Assembly: GCF_002355275.1 (NCBI RefSeq)
Contig: NZ_CP023449.1
Span: forward strand, 4,008,001 to 4,072,000
DNA from: Rhizorhabdus dicambivorans
GTDB taxonomy: Bacteria; Pseudomonadota; Alphaproteobacteria; Sphingomonadales; Sphingomonadaceae
DNA length: 64,000 nt
Direction: 5' to 3'
Position numbers and translations under genes: made by a program. Each line of letters begins with the position of its first letter. Positions within the stretch are counted from its first letter, which is position 1. Of this stretch, positions 25,054 through 33,354 are shown piece after piece. The notes beneath the pieces were generated by a model. That model did no database searches, had not been told where the DNA came from, and saw only the letters and a program-made list of their open reading frames with translations.

Positions 25054-26538
25054 ATGAACATCGCGCTGCTCATGGAAATGGCGGCATCAGGCCTGGGCGA
25101 TCGCACCGCGATCGTCTCGGGTGGCCAGAAGCTGAGCTATGACGAACTCCAGCGCCGCGCGTTGATCAGCGCGGAACTGTTCGCGGCCAGGGCCGGCGAG
25201 AAGATCGCCTATGTGGGCGTCAACTCGATCGCCTTCCCGCTCGCGCTGTTCGGCAGCGCGCTGGCCGGCAAGCCGTTCACTCCGCTGAACTATCGCCTGC
25301 CCGACACCGAATTGCGTCGACTGGTCGCGCGCACCGCCCCCGCGACGCTGGTGGCTGACGACGACATGGCCCCGCGCGTGGCTGGGATCGACGGGGTCGA
25401 AGTCGTCACCGTCTCCGAACTGCTCGCCGCCGCGCCGCAACCCGCCGGCTTCGTCCCCGCCGAACATGAGATCGCGGTGCTGCTGTTCACCAGCGGCACG
25501 ACCGGCGAACCCAAGGCCGGCGTGCTGCGCCACGCGAACCTCACCTCCTATGTCATCTCGACCGTCGAGTTCATGGCCGCGGGCGAGGATGAGGCGGCGC
25601 TGGTCAGCGTGCCGCCCTATCATATCGCCGGCATCTCGGCGGTGCTCACCTCGATCTATGCGGGCCGCACGCTGGTCCAGCTTCCGGCCTTCACGCCCGA
25701 GGGATGGGTGGAAGCGGCGGCCGAGCACGGCGTGACCCAGGCGATGGTGGTGCCGACCATGCTGGGCCGCATCCTCGACACGCTCGATCAGGAAGGCAAG
25801 GACCTGCCCGCGATGCGCCACCTGTCCTATGGGGGCGGCCGCATGCCCGAGCCGGTGATCCGGCGCGCGATGGCGAAGCTGCCGAATGTCTCCTTCGTCA
25901 ATGCCTATGGGTTGACCGAGACCAGCTCGACCATAGCCTTCCTGAGCCCCGAGGATCATCGCGCCGCGATTGCTTCCGATGATCCGAAATGGCAACGGCG
26001 GCTGTCCTCGGTCGGCATCCCGATCCCATCGATCGAACTCGACATCCGCGATCCCGAAGGCCAGCCGGTGCCGCGCGGTACCGCAGGCGAGATCTGGGTG
26101 CGCGGAGAGCAGGTGTCGGGCGAATATCTGGGCCGCTCGGCGCTGCGCGAGGGGGGCTGGTATCCCACCAACGATGCCGGCTGGATGGACGAGGACGGCT
26201 ATCTGTTCGTCGAGGGCCGACTGGACGACGTGATCGTGCGCGGCGGCGAGAACATCTCCCCCGGCGAGATCGAGGATGTGCTGCGTGAGCATCCGGCGGT
26301 TGCCGACGTGGCCGTGCTCGGCGTGCCCGACGACGAATGGGGCGAGGCGGTCGCCGCCGTGCTGGTCGTTCGCGAACCGACCCCGGCCGAGGAACTGCGC
26401 GACTGGGTCAAGACCCGCCTGCGCTCGACCAAGGTGCCGGGCCTCGTCCTGTTCCGCGACGCGCTGCCGTATAATGACACGGGCAAGCTGCTGCGCCGGG
26501 TGCTCAAGCAGGAGCTGGTTCCCGCCCAGGCTGCGTGA
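25054..26538 (+). CDS. AMP-binding acyl-CoA synthetase
   Basis: 494 residues, at the short end for the ANL superfamily. The phosphate loop LLFTSGTTGEPKAG (about residues 146-159), NAYGLTETSS (A5 motif), and DAGWMDEDGYLFVEGRLDD with VRGGENISPGEIED (A7-A8) are intact. The catalytic Lys in NDTGKLLRR is near the C-terminus. It activates a carboxylic acid with ATP and CoA. Last gene of the four-gene operon that begins at 22165. The acid could be the island's substrate or a late ring fragment. Confidence 0.92.
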   Translation: MNIALLMEMAASGLGDRTAIVSGGQKLSYDELQRRALISAELFAARAGEKIAYVGVNSIAFPLALFGSALAGKPFTPLNYRLPDTELRRLVARTAPATLVADDDMAPRVAGIDGVEVVTVSELLAAAPQPAGFVPAEHEIAVLLFTSGTTGEPKAGVLRHANLTSYVISTVEFMAAGEDEAALVSVPPYHIAGISAVLTSIYAGRTLVQLPAFTPEGWVEAAAEHGVTQAMVVPTMLGRILDTLDQEGKDLPAMRHLSYGGGRMPEPVIRRAMAKLPNVSFVNAYGLTETSSTIAFLSPEDHRAAIASDDPKWQRRLSSVGIPIPSIELDIRDPEGQPVPRGTAGEIWVRGEQVSGEYLGRSALREGGWYPTNDAGWMDEDGYLFVEGRLDDVIVRGGENISPGEIEDVLREHPAVADVAVLGVPDDEWGEAVAAVLVVREPTPAEELRDWVKTRLRSTKVPGLVLFRDALPYNDTGKLLRRVLKQELVPAQAA

Positions 26539-26608
26539 GGCGACAGCTCCGCAACGAGCGTCGGCCCGGCGAAGGCCGGGGGCAACGATATCGATCGAAC
26601 GCCTCTAC

Positions 26609-26623
26609 GCAAAAGACTAGCTT
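26609..26623 (+). promoter_or_regulatory. Copy of the recurring island motif
   Basis: GCAAAAGACTAGCTT, 52 bases before the SDR start at 26675, matches the pattern GCA..WWGRMYAGNY. The 136-base gap also holds a small GC hairpin (CCCGGC/GCCGGG, 26565-26580) with no T run. Confidence 0.35.
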
Positions 26624-26674
26624 CAGTCCCTCGTCTCGCTGGTGCATCTCCACGCCGACACAGAGGAGCCGAGC

Positions 26675-27496
26675 ATGACCACCCGCACCACCGACGTCGC
26701 AACCTTTCCGACCCATGAGGACCGCTTCCGCCTCGACGGGCGCACGGTGTTCCTGTCGGGCGCGGCTGGGCATCTCGGCCGGGCCATGGCGATCGGCTTT
26801 GCCCAGGCGGGCGCGCATGTGATCCTCAACGGGCGCACCGCTTCCAAGCTGCAGGAATTCGCCGACGAACTGGCGGCCGCCGGCCATTCGGCCTCGATCG
26901 CCGCCTTCGACGTGATGGACCGCGACGCGGCCAACGCCTTCCTCGGCGGGCTCGACCGGCTGGACGTCCTCGTAAACAACGCGATCACCGGGCTCGGCCC
27001 GTCGGCCAGTTCGTCGCTGGAGGCTTTCCGCGCGATGGTCGACAGCGGCCTGATCGCCTCCCAGGACAATGTCACCAACGCCCTGCCCGCGCTCGAGGCG
27101 GCAGTCGCCGCGACCGGCTCGGCCTCGATCATCAACATCACCTCGATCTGGGCCCATGTCAGCCCCACACCGTCCCTCTATGAGGGCACCGGCCGCCTGA
27201 CCCCGCCGCAATATGCCGCGACCAAGGGCGGCCTGCTCCAGCTGACCCGCTATCTCGCAGTGCAGCTCGCTCCCAAGAAGATCAGGGTCAATTCGCTGAG
27301 CCCGGGCATCTTCCCCTGGGATGACATCACCAACAACGAGCCGGATTTCGTGGAGCGTATCTCGCAAGGGTCACCGATGCGGCGGCTCGGCGAGGCGTGC
27401 GAGCTGACCGGCCCGGCGGTGTTCCTCGCCTCCGACGCCTCGACCTACATGACCGGCGCGGATCTGCTGATCGATGGCGGCTGGACGGCCTGGTAA
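26675..27496 (+). CDS. SDR family oxidoreductase
   Basis: 273 residues from MTTRTTDVATFPTHEDRFRL; CAGAGGAG precedes the ATG at 26675. Cofactor motif SGAAGHLG is slightly unusual (TGxxxGxG expected), VNNAITG stands where NNAG is usual, and the active site is YAATK. The C-terminus MTGADLLIDGGWTAW is standard. Single gene ending in a strong terminator. Likely an oxidoreductase of the pathway; the altered cofactor loop keeps all glycines that matter, so it is probably active. Confidence 0.87.
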   Translation: MTTRTTDVATFPTHEDRFRLDGRTVFLSGAAGHLGRAMAIGFAQAGAHVILNGRTASKLQEFADELAAAGHSASIAAFDVMDRDAANAFLGGLDRLDVLVNNAITGLGPSASSSLEAFRAMVDSGLIASQDNVTNALPALEAAVAATGSASIINITSIWAHVSPTPSLYEGTGRLTPPQYAATKGGLLQLTRYLAVQLAPKKIRVNSLSPGIFPWDDITNNEPDFVERISQGSPMRRLGEACELTGPAVFLASDASTYMTGADLLIDGGWTAW

Positions 27497-27519
27497 GAGC
27501 CGCCCCCGGCTTCTTCCAT

Positions 27520-27560
27520 AAGCCTTCCACTCTTCCCGCAAGGGCGAGCGGAAGGCTTTT
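27520..27560 (+). terminator. Rho-independent terminator after the SDR
   Basis: Stem AAGCCTTCC/GGAAGGCTT (27520-27528 with 27550-27558), extended inside by CTC/GAG, followed by TT and an AT-rich stretch. It separates the SDR from the convergent P450. Confidence 0.75.
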
Positions 27561-27563
27561 CAT

Positions 27564-28817
27564 TCACCTCGCGCGGCGAAAACGGATCGGTAGCCGCTCG
27601 ATATTGCGATGGCGCCAGTTGGCCATGTGCGGATTGGGCAGGTCCTCGGCCAGCTCGATATCCTCGATCCGGCGCAGGATGGTCGAGAACGCGATCTGCA
27701 GCTCCATCTTCGCCAGCAGCCGGCCGGGGCAGGTGTGCGGCCCGAAGTTGAAGGTGATGTGCGATCCCGCCCCCTGCCGCTCGATGTCGAAGGCATGTGG
27801 GCAGGCGAACTTGCTGGGATCGTGATTGGCGCCCGACAGGCACAGGCCGATCAGCGCACCTTTCGGGATGGTCACGCCGTGCATCTCGACCTCGCGGGTG
27901 GTGATGCGCGGAAACACCGCGATCGAGGTGTCCATGCGCAGGGATTCCTCGACGAAATTCTTCATCAGATCGGGGTTCGCACGCAGCTTCGCCATCTGTT
28001 CCGGATGGGTGAGCAGCAGATAGAGCGAATTGCCGAGCATGTTGATGACGGTGCCGAAGCCGCCGGTGATCACGTCGCGCAGGACATTCTGCAGTTCCTG
28101 CTCCGTCAACGGCTGATTGTCGACATTCTCGCCGCTGTTCTCGATCACGATCCGGCTGAGCAGATCGCTTCCGGGCGAACGCTTGCGCTGCTCCATCACC
28201 TCATGGAGATAATGCTGCATCTCCAGCTCGGCTTCGGCACACTCGCGCAGTTCCTCCTCGGAGAGGACGTGATTGGTGATCCGCGATGTGGTCGTCGCCC
28301 ATCGCAAGAAATTTTCGATGTTGTCCGGATCGAAGCCGAGATGCTCGGCGATGATCAGCGAGGGGAGCTGGAAGGCAAACTCGCGCATGAAGTCGCATTC
28401 GCCCCGATCGATGAAGCGATCGATCAGCATGTCAGTCACTTCCTGGATGCGCGGCTTCAGCGCCTCGACGTTGCGCGCGTTCAGGACCGAATCCAGATAT
28501 TTGCGGACGCGCCGGTGCTCGGGCAGGTCGGCGCCGTTGAGCACCCGCTTGATCCCCCATCCCCGGCTCTCGAGAATGTCCTGGTACAGCTTCCACCGTT
28601 CGCCCTGGATCATGCCGTAGGACAGGTTGTTCGAGAAGGTGGCCGGATCGAGGCTGATCGCCTTGATGTCGTCGAAGCGCGAGACGAGATACACGTCGGT
28701 GCCCGGCATATTATACACCGGCGCCTCCTTCTGGAGGCGCTCGTAGAACTCGAACGACTCCTCCTGGAACTCCTTCGACATCAGGTCATAATCGTCGAGT
28801 GCCTTCATGGGCTTCAT
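27564..28817 (-). CDS. Cytochrome P450 with atypical I-helix
   Basis: 417 residues. The haem loop FNFGPHTCPGRLLAKMEL (Cys near 360) and the K-helix EESLRMD are intact. The I-helix reads TGGFGTVINML where a P450 normally has (A/G)Gx(D/E)T(T/S), so the proton-delivery acid is Gly and the second Thr/Ser is Val, while one Thr remains. The change implies unusual oxygen activation, perhaps peroxygenase-like or a non-hydroxylating role, but this is inference. CCGAAGGAGAGGA precedes the ATG. It lies 21 bases behind the GMC oxidoreductase, so the two form an operon. No redox partner in the window. Confidence 0.9.
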   Translation of the reverse strand: MKPMKALDDYDLMSKEFQEESFEFYERLQKEAPVYNMPGTDVYLVSRFDDIKAISLDPATFSNNLSYGMIQGERWKLYQDILESRGWGIKRVLNGADLPEHRRVRKYLDSVLNARNVEALKPRIQEVTDMLIDRFIDRGECDFMREFAFQLPSLIIAEHLGFDPDNIENFLRWATTTSRITNHVLSEEELRECAEAELEMQHYLHEVMEQRKRSPGSDLLSRIVIENSGENVDNQPLTEQELQNVLRDVITGGFGTVINMLGNSLYLLLTHPEQMAKLRANPDLMKNFVEESLRMDTSIAVFPRITTREVEMHGVTIPKGALIGLCLSGANHDPSKFACPHAFDIERQGAGSHITFNFGPHTCPGRLLAKMELQIAFSTILRRIEDIELAEDLPNPHMANWRHRNIERLPIRFRRAR

Positions 28818-28838
28818 TCTTCCTCTCCTTCGGTCGCG

Positions 28839-30461
28839 CTAACCCGGCCGACGCATGTCCTCCGCGATCAGTTCGGCGGCGCGCCAGCCCACCGCCATGG
28901 CGGGCGCATTGGTGTTGCCTGAAATCAGGGTCGGCATGATCGAGCAGTCGGCCACACGCACGCCGTCGACGCCATGAACCCTCAGCCGCGGATCGACCAC
29001 CGCGTCCCCACCCGGCCCCATCGAGCAGGTGCCGGTGGTGTGGTTGCCGGTGCGCGCGGTCAGGTCCATTTCGCGCGCGATCTCTTCGTCGCTGGCGGCC
29101 TGCGGGCCGGGTACCGTCTCGTGCGCTATAAACGGGGCCAGCGCCGGCTGTGCGAGCATTGTCCGCGCATAGCGCACCATGCGGATGATGCCGGTGCGGT
29201 CTTCGGGGGTCGCAAGCCAGTTGGGATGGATGGCGATCTGCTCGCCCGGGTCAGGTGAGCGGATGGCGACATGGCCTTCGCTGGTGGGCCGCAGCAGATA
29301 GGCGCCGGCGGTCAGGCCCGGTTCCGCCTCCAGCCCACCGACATAGCCCTGGCCCGGCACGATCGGCTCCATGCTGATCGGCGCAAAATAGAGCTGCACG
29401 TCGGGCCGGTCGAGCGAGGGATCGGTGCGGGCGAACGCCCCGACCTCGAACGGGCCGGTGCTGAGTATCCCGTCGCGCCGGAGCAGGTAGCGCGCCACGC
29501 TGGCCATGAGGCCCATGCCGCGCAGCCGCCGGTTGTGTCCCGGCTCGTCGCGAAGCCGGTAGCTCATCGAGAGGCCGATATGGTCGCGCATATGCGCGCC
29601 GACGCCGGGGCTGTCATGGACAACCGGCAACCCGAGTTGCTGGAGCAACGCGGCCGGGCCGACACCCGACAACTGGAGCAGTTTGGGGGACTGGATCGCG
29701 CCCGCCGACAGGATCACCTCCCGGTCGCAGCGGAACTCGACGACCTTTCCCCCCACCGACGCTCGCACGCCGATAGCGCGGCGTCCGTCCCAGACAATCC
29801 GCTCGGCATGGGCATCGCGCACGATATGGAGATTGGGTCGATGGCGAATCGGATCGAGGAAGGCCGCCGCCGCGCTCATCCGGCGGCCATCGGCTATGCT
29901 GTGCGCGAAATAGCCGATGCCTTCCTGCGAAAGTGCGTTGAAATCCTCGCTGCGGGGCAGCCCCATCTGCTCGCCGGCCGCGATGATCCTTTCGGCGAAG
30001 GGGTAGCGGTAGTGGCCGGCGGTGACGGGCAACGGCCCGCCCGCCCCGCGCGTCTCGCTGGCACCGAGGCTGTGGTCCTCCATCTCGCGGAAGACGCGCC
30101 ACATCTCCGCGCCGTCCCAGCCCGCATTGCCCCGCGCCGCCCAGTCGTCATAATCCTGACGCTGGCCGCGAATGTAGATCATGCCGTTGATCGAGCTGGA
30201 GCCCCCCAGCACCCGCCCGCGCGGCCACATCTCCCCGGCGCGGCCACGATGCGGCTGCGGCTCGGTCGCGAAGTTCCAGGCTAGATCGGGGCGCAGCGCC
30301 GCCTTCGCGAAGCCCTTCGGCATCCGGACCAGGAAATGGCCCGGCCTGGCACCGGCTTCCAGCAGGATCACCGTGACGTCCGGATCGGCGCTCAGCCGGT
30401 TGGCGAGCACGCAGCCCGCCGAGCCGGCCCCTACGATGATAAAGTCCGCACGCTGGATCAT
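28839..30461 (-). CDS. GMC family FAD-dependent oxidoreductase
   Basis: 540 residues. The N-terminal FAD-binding fold DFIIVGAGSAGCVLANRLS (from residue 6) continues to VILLEAG; GGSSSINGMIYIRGQ is GMC signature 1, and the C-terminal NHTTGTCSMG...SGNTNAPAMAVGWRAAELI holds the catalytic His and Asn. Members oxidise alcohols such as choline, sterols or polyethylene glycol with transfer to O2 or a quinone; this one is choline-dehydrogenase-like in sequence but probably serves the catabolic pathway. GGGAGGGACC precedes the ATG. First gene of an operon with the atypical P450, divergent from a TonB receptor. Confidence 0.9.
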   Translation of the reverse strand: MIQRADFIIVGAGSAGCVLANRLSADPDVTVILLEAGARPGHFLVRMPKGFAKAALRPDLAWNFATEPQPHRGRAGEMWPRGRVLGGSSSINGMIYIRGQRQDYDDWAARGNAGWDGAEMWRVFREMEDHSLGASETRGAGGPLPVTAGHYRYPFAERIIAAGEQMGLPRSEDFNALSQEGIGYFAHSIADGRRMSAAAAFLDPIRHRPNLHIVRDAHAERIVWDGRRAIGVRASVGGKVVEFRCDREVILSAGAIQSPKLLQLSGVGPAALLQQLGLPVVHDSPGVGAHMRDHIGLSMSYRLRDEPGHNRRLRGMGLMASVARYLLRRDGILSTGPFEVGAFARTDPSLDRPDVQLYFAPISMEPIVPGQGYVGGLEAEPGLTAGAYLLRPTSEGHVAIRSPDPGEQIAIHPNWLATPEDRTGIIRMVRYARTMLAQPALAPFIAHETVPGPQAASDEEIAREMDLTARTGNHTTGTCSMGPGGDAVVDPRLRVHGVDGVRVADCSIMPTLISGNTNAPAMAVGWRAAELIAEDMRRPG

Positions 30462-30513
30462 GGTCCCTCCCAGCTTCCAGCCCTATCGAAAGACCCCGCC
30501 CGGGCCGGCCCGT

Positions 30514-30530
30514 TAAAAAGGCTAGGTCAG
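30514..30530. promoter_or_regulatory. Copy of the recurring island motif
   Basis: TAAAAAGGCTAGGTCAG with the perfect core AAGGCTAGGT, 53 bases before the GMC start on the minus strand. The 281-base gap to the TonB gene also contains CTGGCCTTTTGGCCA (30611-30625), a dyad whose minus strand reads AAGGCCAGTT, a second weaker match. Confidence 0.4.
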
Positions 30531-30742
30531 CGACGGAGGAACCTCCGGACGGCCGGGGACGAGGGCCGCGATGGTCATGAGAAATCGCATTCATGCTCGC
30601 TTCACGGCAACTGGCCTTTTGGCCAATGCGGTCGGACGCGCAGAGCCATTATATCGATCATCGCGTCTTCGCATCGACACGATATGCGCGGCGCAACTCA
30701 AGAGTGATGGGGCAACAAGACCCACAACGGAAGGGGATTTGC

Positions 30743-33199
30743 ATGCAGGATTTCCGAGCAATGGCGTCGCGCAACCGCGCCAGCCTGAAGAGCAGCACCT
30801 TGCTGACCGCCGCCGCACTGTCAGCGGCTTTCGCGGCACCGGCATTTGCCCAGTCCGCTGCCACCGCCCCGCAGGCTGCCGGGGAAGCGGCATCGATCGC
30901 CGACGGTAGCGAGATCCTCGTTACCGCCCGCCGCCGCGCAGAGCGCCTGCAGGACGTGCCGGTCGCCGCGGCAGCCGTCAACGCCGCGCAGATCCGCCAA
31001 TATGACATGACCACCCTGGCCAATATCCGCATCGTCGCACCGCAGATTTCGTTCGATCGCGGCTTCACCGGATCGGGCGCGTCGATCGCGCTGCGCGGCG
31101 TGAGTTCGTCGAACCTCGACGCCGGCATCGAGCAATCGGTGCTGCTGGACGTCGACGGCCTGCCGACTAGCCGTGGCCGCCTGCTGAACGACGCGATGTT
31201 CGACATCCAGGAAGTCACCGTGATGAAGGGCCCGCAGTCGCTGTTCTTCGGCAAGAACAGCCCCGCCGGCGTGGTCGCGCTGAAGAGCGCCGGCCCGACC
31301 TCCAGCTTCGAGGGCTATGCGCGCGTCGGCTATGAGTTCACCAACGACCAGTCGTCGATCGAGGCCGCGATATCGGGGCCGATCAACGAGAATTGGGGCT
31401 ATCGCGTCGCCATCTACGGAAGCAACAGCGAAGGCTATATCCGGAACCAGAGCCCTGGCATCGCCGATCCGTTCCGCACGACCCCCGCGCTCCAGGCAGG
31501 GGGCACCTTCGTACCCGCCGGCTACAAGCGACTGGGCGCGGAAAAGAAGCTCTCCGGCCGTCTGACGCTCGCCTATGACAATGGCAACGGCTTTGATGCG
31601 ACCTTCAAGCTGCTCGGCTCGCATTATTCCGGCCAGGGCCTGCAGTCCTTCTCCGAAGTCATGGGTTGTCCTGCGGGACGCACCCAGCCCGCCTCGTCGG
31701 GCCGGATCGATCCCTATGGCGACTGCAAGCTGAACGATCGCTCCTCGCAGGGCCACCTGCCGCCGGCGGTGGTAGCGGCCTGGCCCGAAATCCGCAGCTG
31801 GAACACGGGCGGTCCGTCGGCCCGGAACAAGTCCATCGTCCCGACGCTGTCGATGAACTACAAGGCCGGCGATATCACGCTGACCTCGGTCACCGGCCTC
31901 TACCATTATGATTTCCGCAGCTCGGGCAACGCGGATGCAACCGCCTATACCTTCTTCTGGTCGTACAACACGGAGAAGAACACCAGCTTCTACCAGGAAG
32001 TCCGCGCTGTCTCGGATTTCGAAGGTCCGCTGAACTTCGCCGCGGGCGGCCATTACGAGAATAACGACCGCACCTTCACGGTCGGCGGCTTCCTGGGCCC
32101 GATCGCAGCCGATCCGCGCAACGGCAGGCTGCACAGCCATGACAATATCCAGGACAACAAGAGCCACGCCTTCTCGGTCTTCGGCCAGCTGACCTACAAG
32201 TTCCTGGATAACTTCGAACTGGCGGGCGGCGCGCGCTATACCCGGGAAACCAAGAAGGCCGATCTGTCCAATGCCTTCGTGAACCGGAACCAGCTCGGCC
32301 TGAAGGCCGAAGGCGATCATATCATCGGCAAGCAGACCCAGACCAACACCTCGCCCGAAGCAACCCTGACCTGGCGTCCGTCGAGCACCCTGATGATCTA
32401 CGGCGCCTACAAAACGGGCTATCTGTCGGGCGGCTTCTCCAATCTCGGCACGCTCGCCGCCAGCAACAACCTGGCCAATGTGACCTTCGGTGCGGAGAAG
32501 GCGGAAGGCTTCGAGCTCGGCACCAAGTTCCAGGCGTTCGATCGTGCCCTGTCCGGCTCGCTCACGGCCTATCGCTACAAATATAAGGGCCTGCAGCTGA
32601 CCGCGCTCAACGCCGTCACCGCTGTGTTCCAGACCCAGAACGCGGCGAGCACCATCACCAAGGGTATCGAGCTGGAAGGTTCGTACCGGACGCCGATGGA
32701 TGGGCTCACGCTCCGCGGCAGCGTCTCCTACAACCGCGCGGAATATGAGGATTTCGCGGGTGCGCAGTGCTACGCCGGTCAGACGGCGGCGCAGGGCTGC
32801 CTGCCGGTGCCGGGTTCAGCCACCGCGCGCGCGCAGGACCTCAGCGGCCGGGACGTCTATCGCGCGCCGCATTGGACGATCACGGGCGGCGGCGTCTACG
32901 ACATACCGATGTCGAACGACTATAAGCTGTCGCTCAACGCCGACTATCGCTGGACTTCGGGCTATTATGCCTCGCTCCAGGAAAATCCGGCGGGCTATCA
33001 GAAGCGCTATCTGGTGCTGAACGCGGGTGCCCGCTTCAGCCCCGGCAGCGACAACTGGTCGCTGGCGGTGATCGGCCGCAACCTGACCAACAAGCGCTAC
33101 GCGACGATCGGCGTCGACAAGCCGGGCGGCACCGGCGAGGTGTTCGCCGTGGCCGGCGAGCCCCGCGCGGTGGTCCTGCAAGCGGAGGTCCGCTTCTAG
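30743..33199 (+). CDS. TonB-dependent outer-membrane receptor
   Basis: 818 residues from MQDFRAMASRNRASLKSS. The start was chosen because GGAAGGGG lies seven bases before it; further upstream in-frame ATGs lack this. The signal peptide ends near AAPAFAQ. The plug begins EILVTARRRAERLQDVP and holds GKNSPAGVVALKSA; the barrel ends AVVLQAEVRF with the terminal Phe. No STN domain. Single gene, divergent from the GMC-P450 operon and followed by a strong terminator. It probably imports the same bulky substrate class as the other two receptors; cargo unknown. Confidence 0.92.
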   Translation: MQDFRAMASRNRASLKSSTLLTAAALSAAFAAPAFAQSAATAPQAAGEAASIADGSEILVTARRRAERLQDVPVAAAAVNAAQIRQYDMTTLANIRIVAPQISFDRGFTGSGASIALRGVSSSNLDAGIEQSVLLDVDGLPTSRGRLLNDAMFDIQEVTVMKGPQSLFFGKNSPAGVVALKSAGPTSSFEGYARVGYEFTNDQSSIEAAISGPINENWGYRVAIYGSNSEGYIRNQSPGIADPFRTTPALQAGGTFVPAGYKRLGAEKKLSGRLTLAYDNGNGFDATFKLLGSHYSGQGLQSFSEVMGCPAGRTQPASSGRIDPYGDCKLNDRSSQGHLPPAVVAAWPEIRSWNTGGPSARNKSIVPTLSMNYKAGDITLTSVTGLYHYDFRSSGNADATAYTFFWSYNTEKNTSFYQEVRAVSDFEGPLNFAAGGHYENNDRTFTVGGFLGPIAADPRNGRLHSHDNIQDNKSHAFSVFGQLTYKFLDNFELAGGARYTRETKKADLSNAFVNRNQLGLKAEGDHIIGKQTQTNTSPEATLTWRPSSTLMIYGAYKTGYLSGGFSNLGTLAASNNLANVTFGAEKAEGFELGTKFQAFDRALSGSLTAYRYKYKGLQLTALNAVTAVFQTQNAASTITKGIELEGSYRTPMDGLTLRGSVSYNRAEYEDFAGAQCYAGQTAAQGCLPVPGSATARAQDLSGRDVYRAPHWTITGGGVYDIPMSNDYKLSLNADYRWTSGYYASLQENPAGYQKRYLVLNAGARFSPGSDNWSLAVIGRNLTNKRYATIGVDKPGGTGEVFAVAGEPRAVVLQAEVRF

Positions 33200-33216
33200 G
33201 CATCCTCTGAGATGGG

Positions 33217-33256
33217 AAAAGGGCCCGGTGCCGGGTGGCGCCGGGCCCTTTTTCTT
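33217..33256 (+). terminator. Rho-independent terminator after the TonB receptor
   Basis: A 12-bp stem AAAAGGGCCCGG/CCGGGCCCTTTT (33217-33228 with 33241-33252) followed by TCTTT. One of the strongest terminators in the window. Confidence 0.85.
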
Positions 33257-33262
33257 TGTCCA

Positions 33263-33349
33263 TCGCCCCGGCGGAGGGCGTGGCCGTGAGCGGTTCTTGC
33301 GAGCCACACCGGGCAGGGACCTTCGATGGCCCCGGCCTCCGCCGGGGCG
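33263..33349. repeat. REP-like dispersed repeat, copy 2 (paired arms)
   Basis: CGCCCCGGCGGAGG (33264-33277) and its exact inverted copy CCTCCGCCGGGGCG (33336-33349) are 58 bases apart and frame a GAGCGGTTCTTGC segment. It lies between convergent genes. The left arm repeats the one at 12898 exactly, and GGCCCCGGCCTCC (33328) recurs at 38490. Confidence 0.6.
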
Positions 33350-33354
33350 GCGCT

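Noticed and set aside
26565-26580. Terminator after the acyl-CoA synthetase
   Set aside because: Only a 6-bp stem CCCGGC/GCCGGG and no T run follows; it resembles fragments of the REP-like repeats instead.
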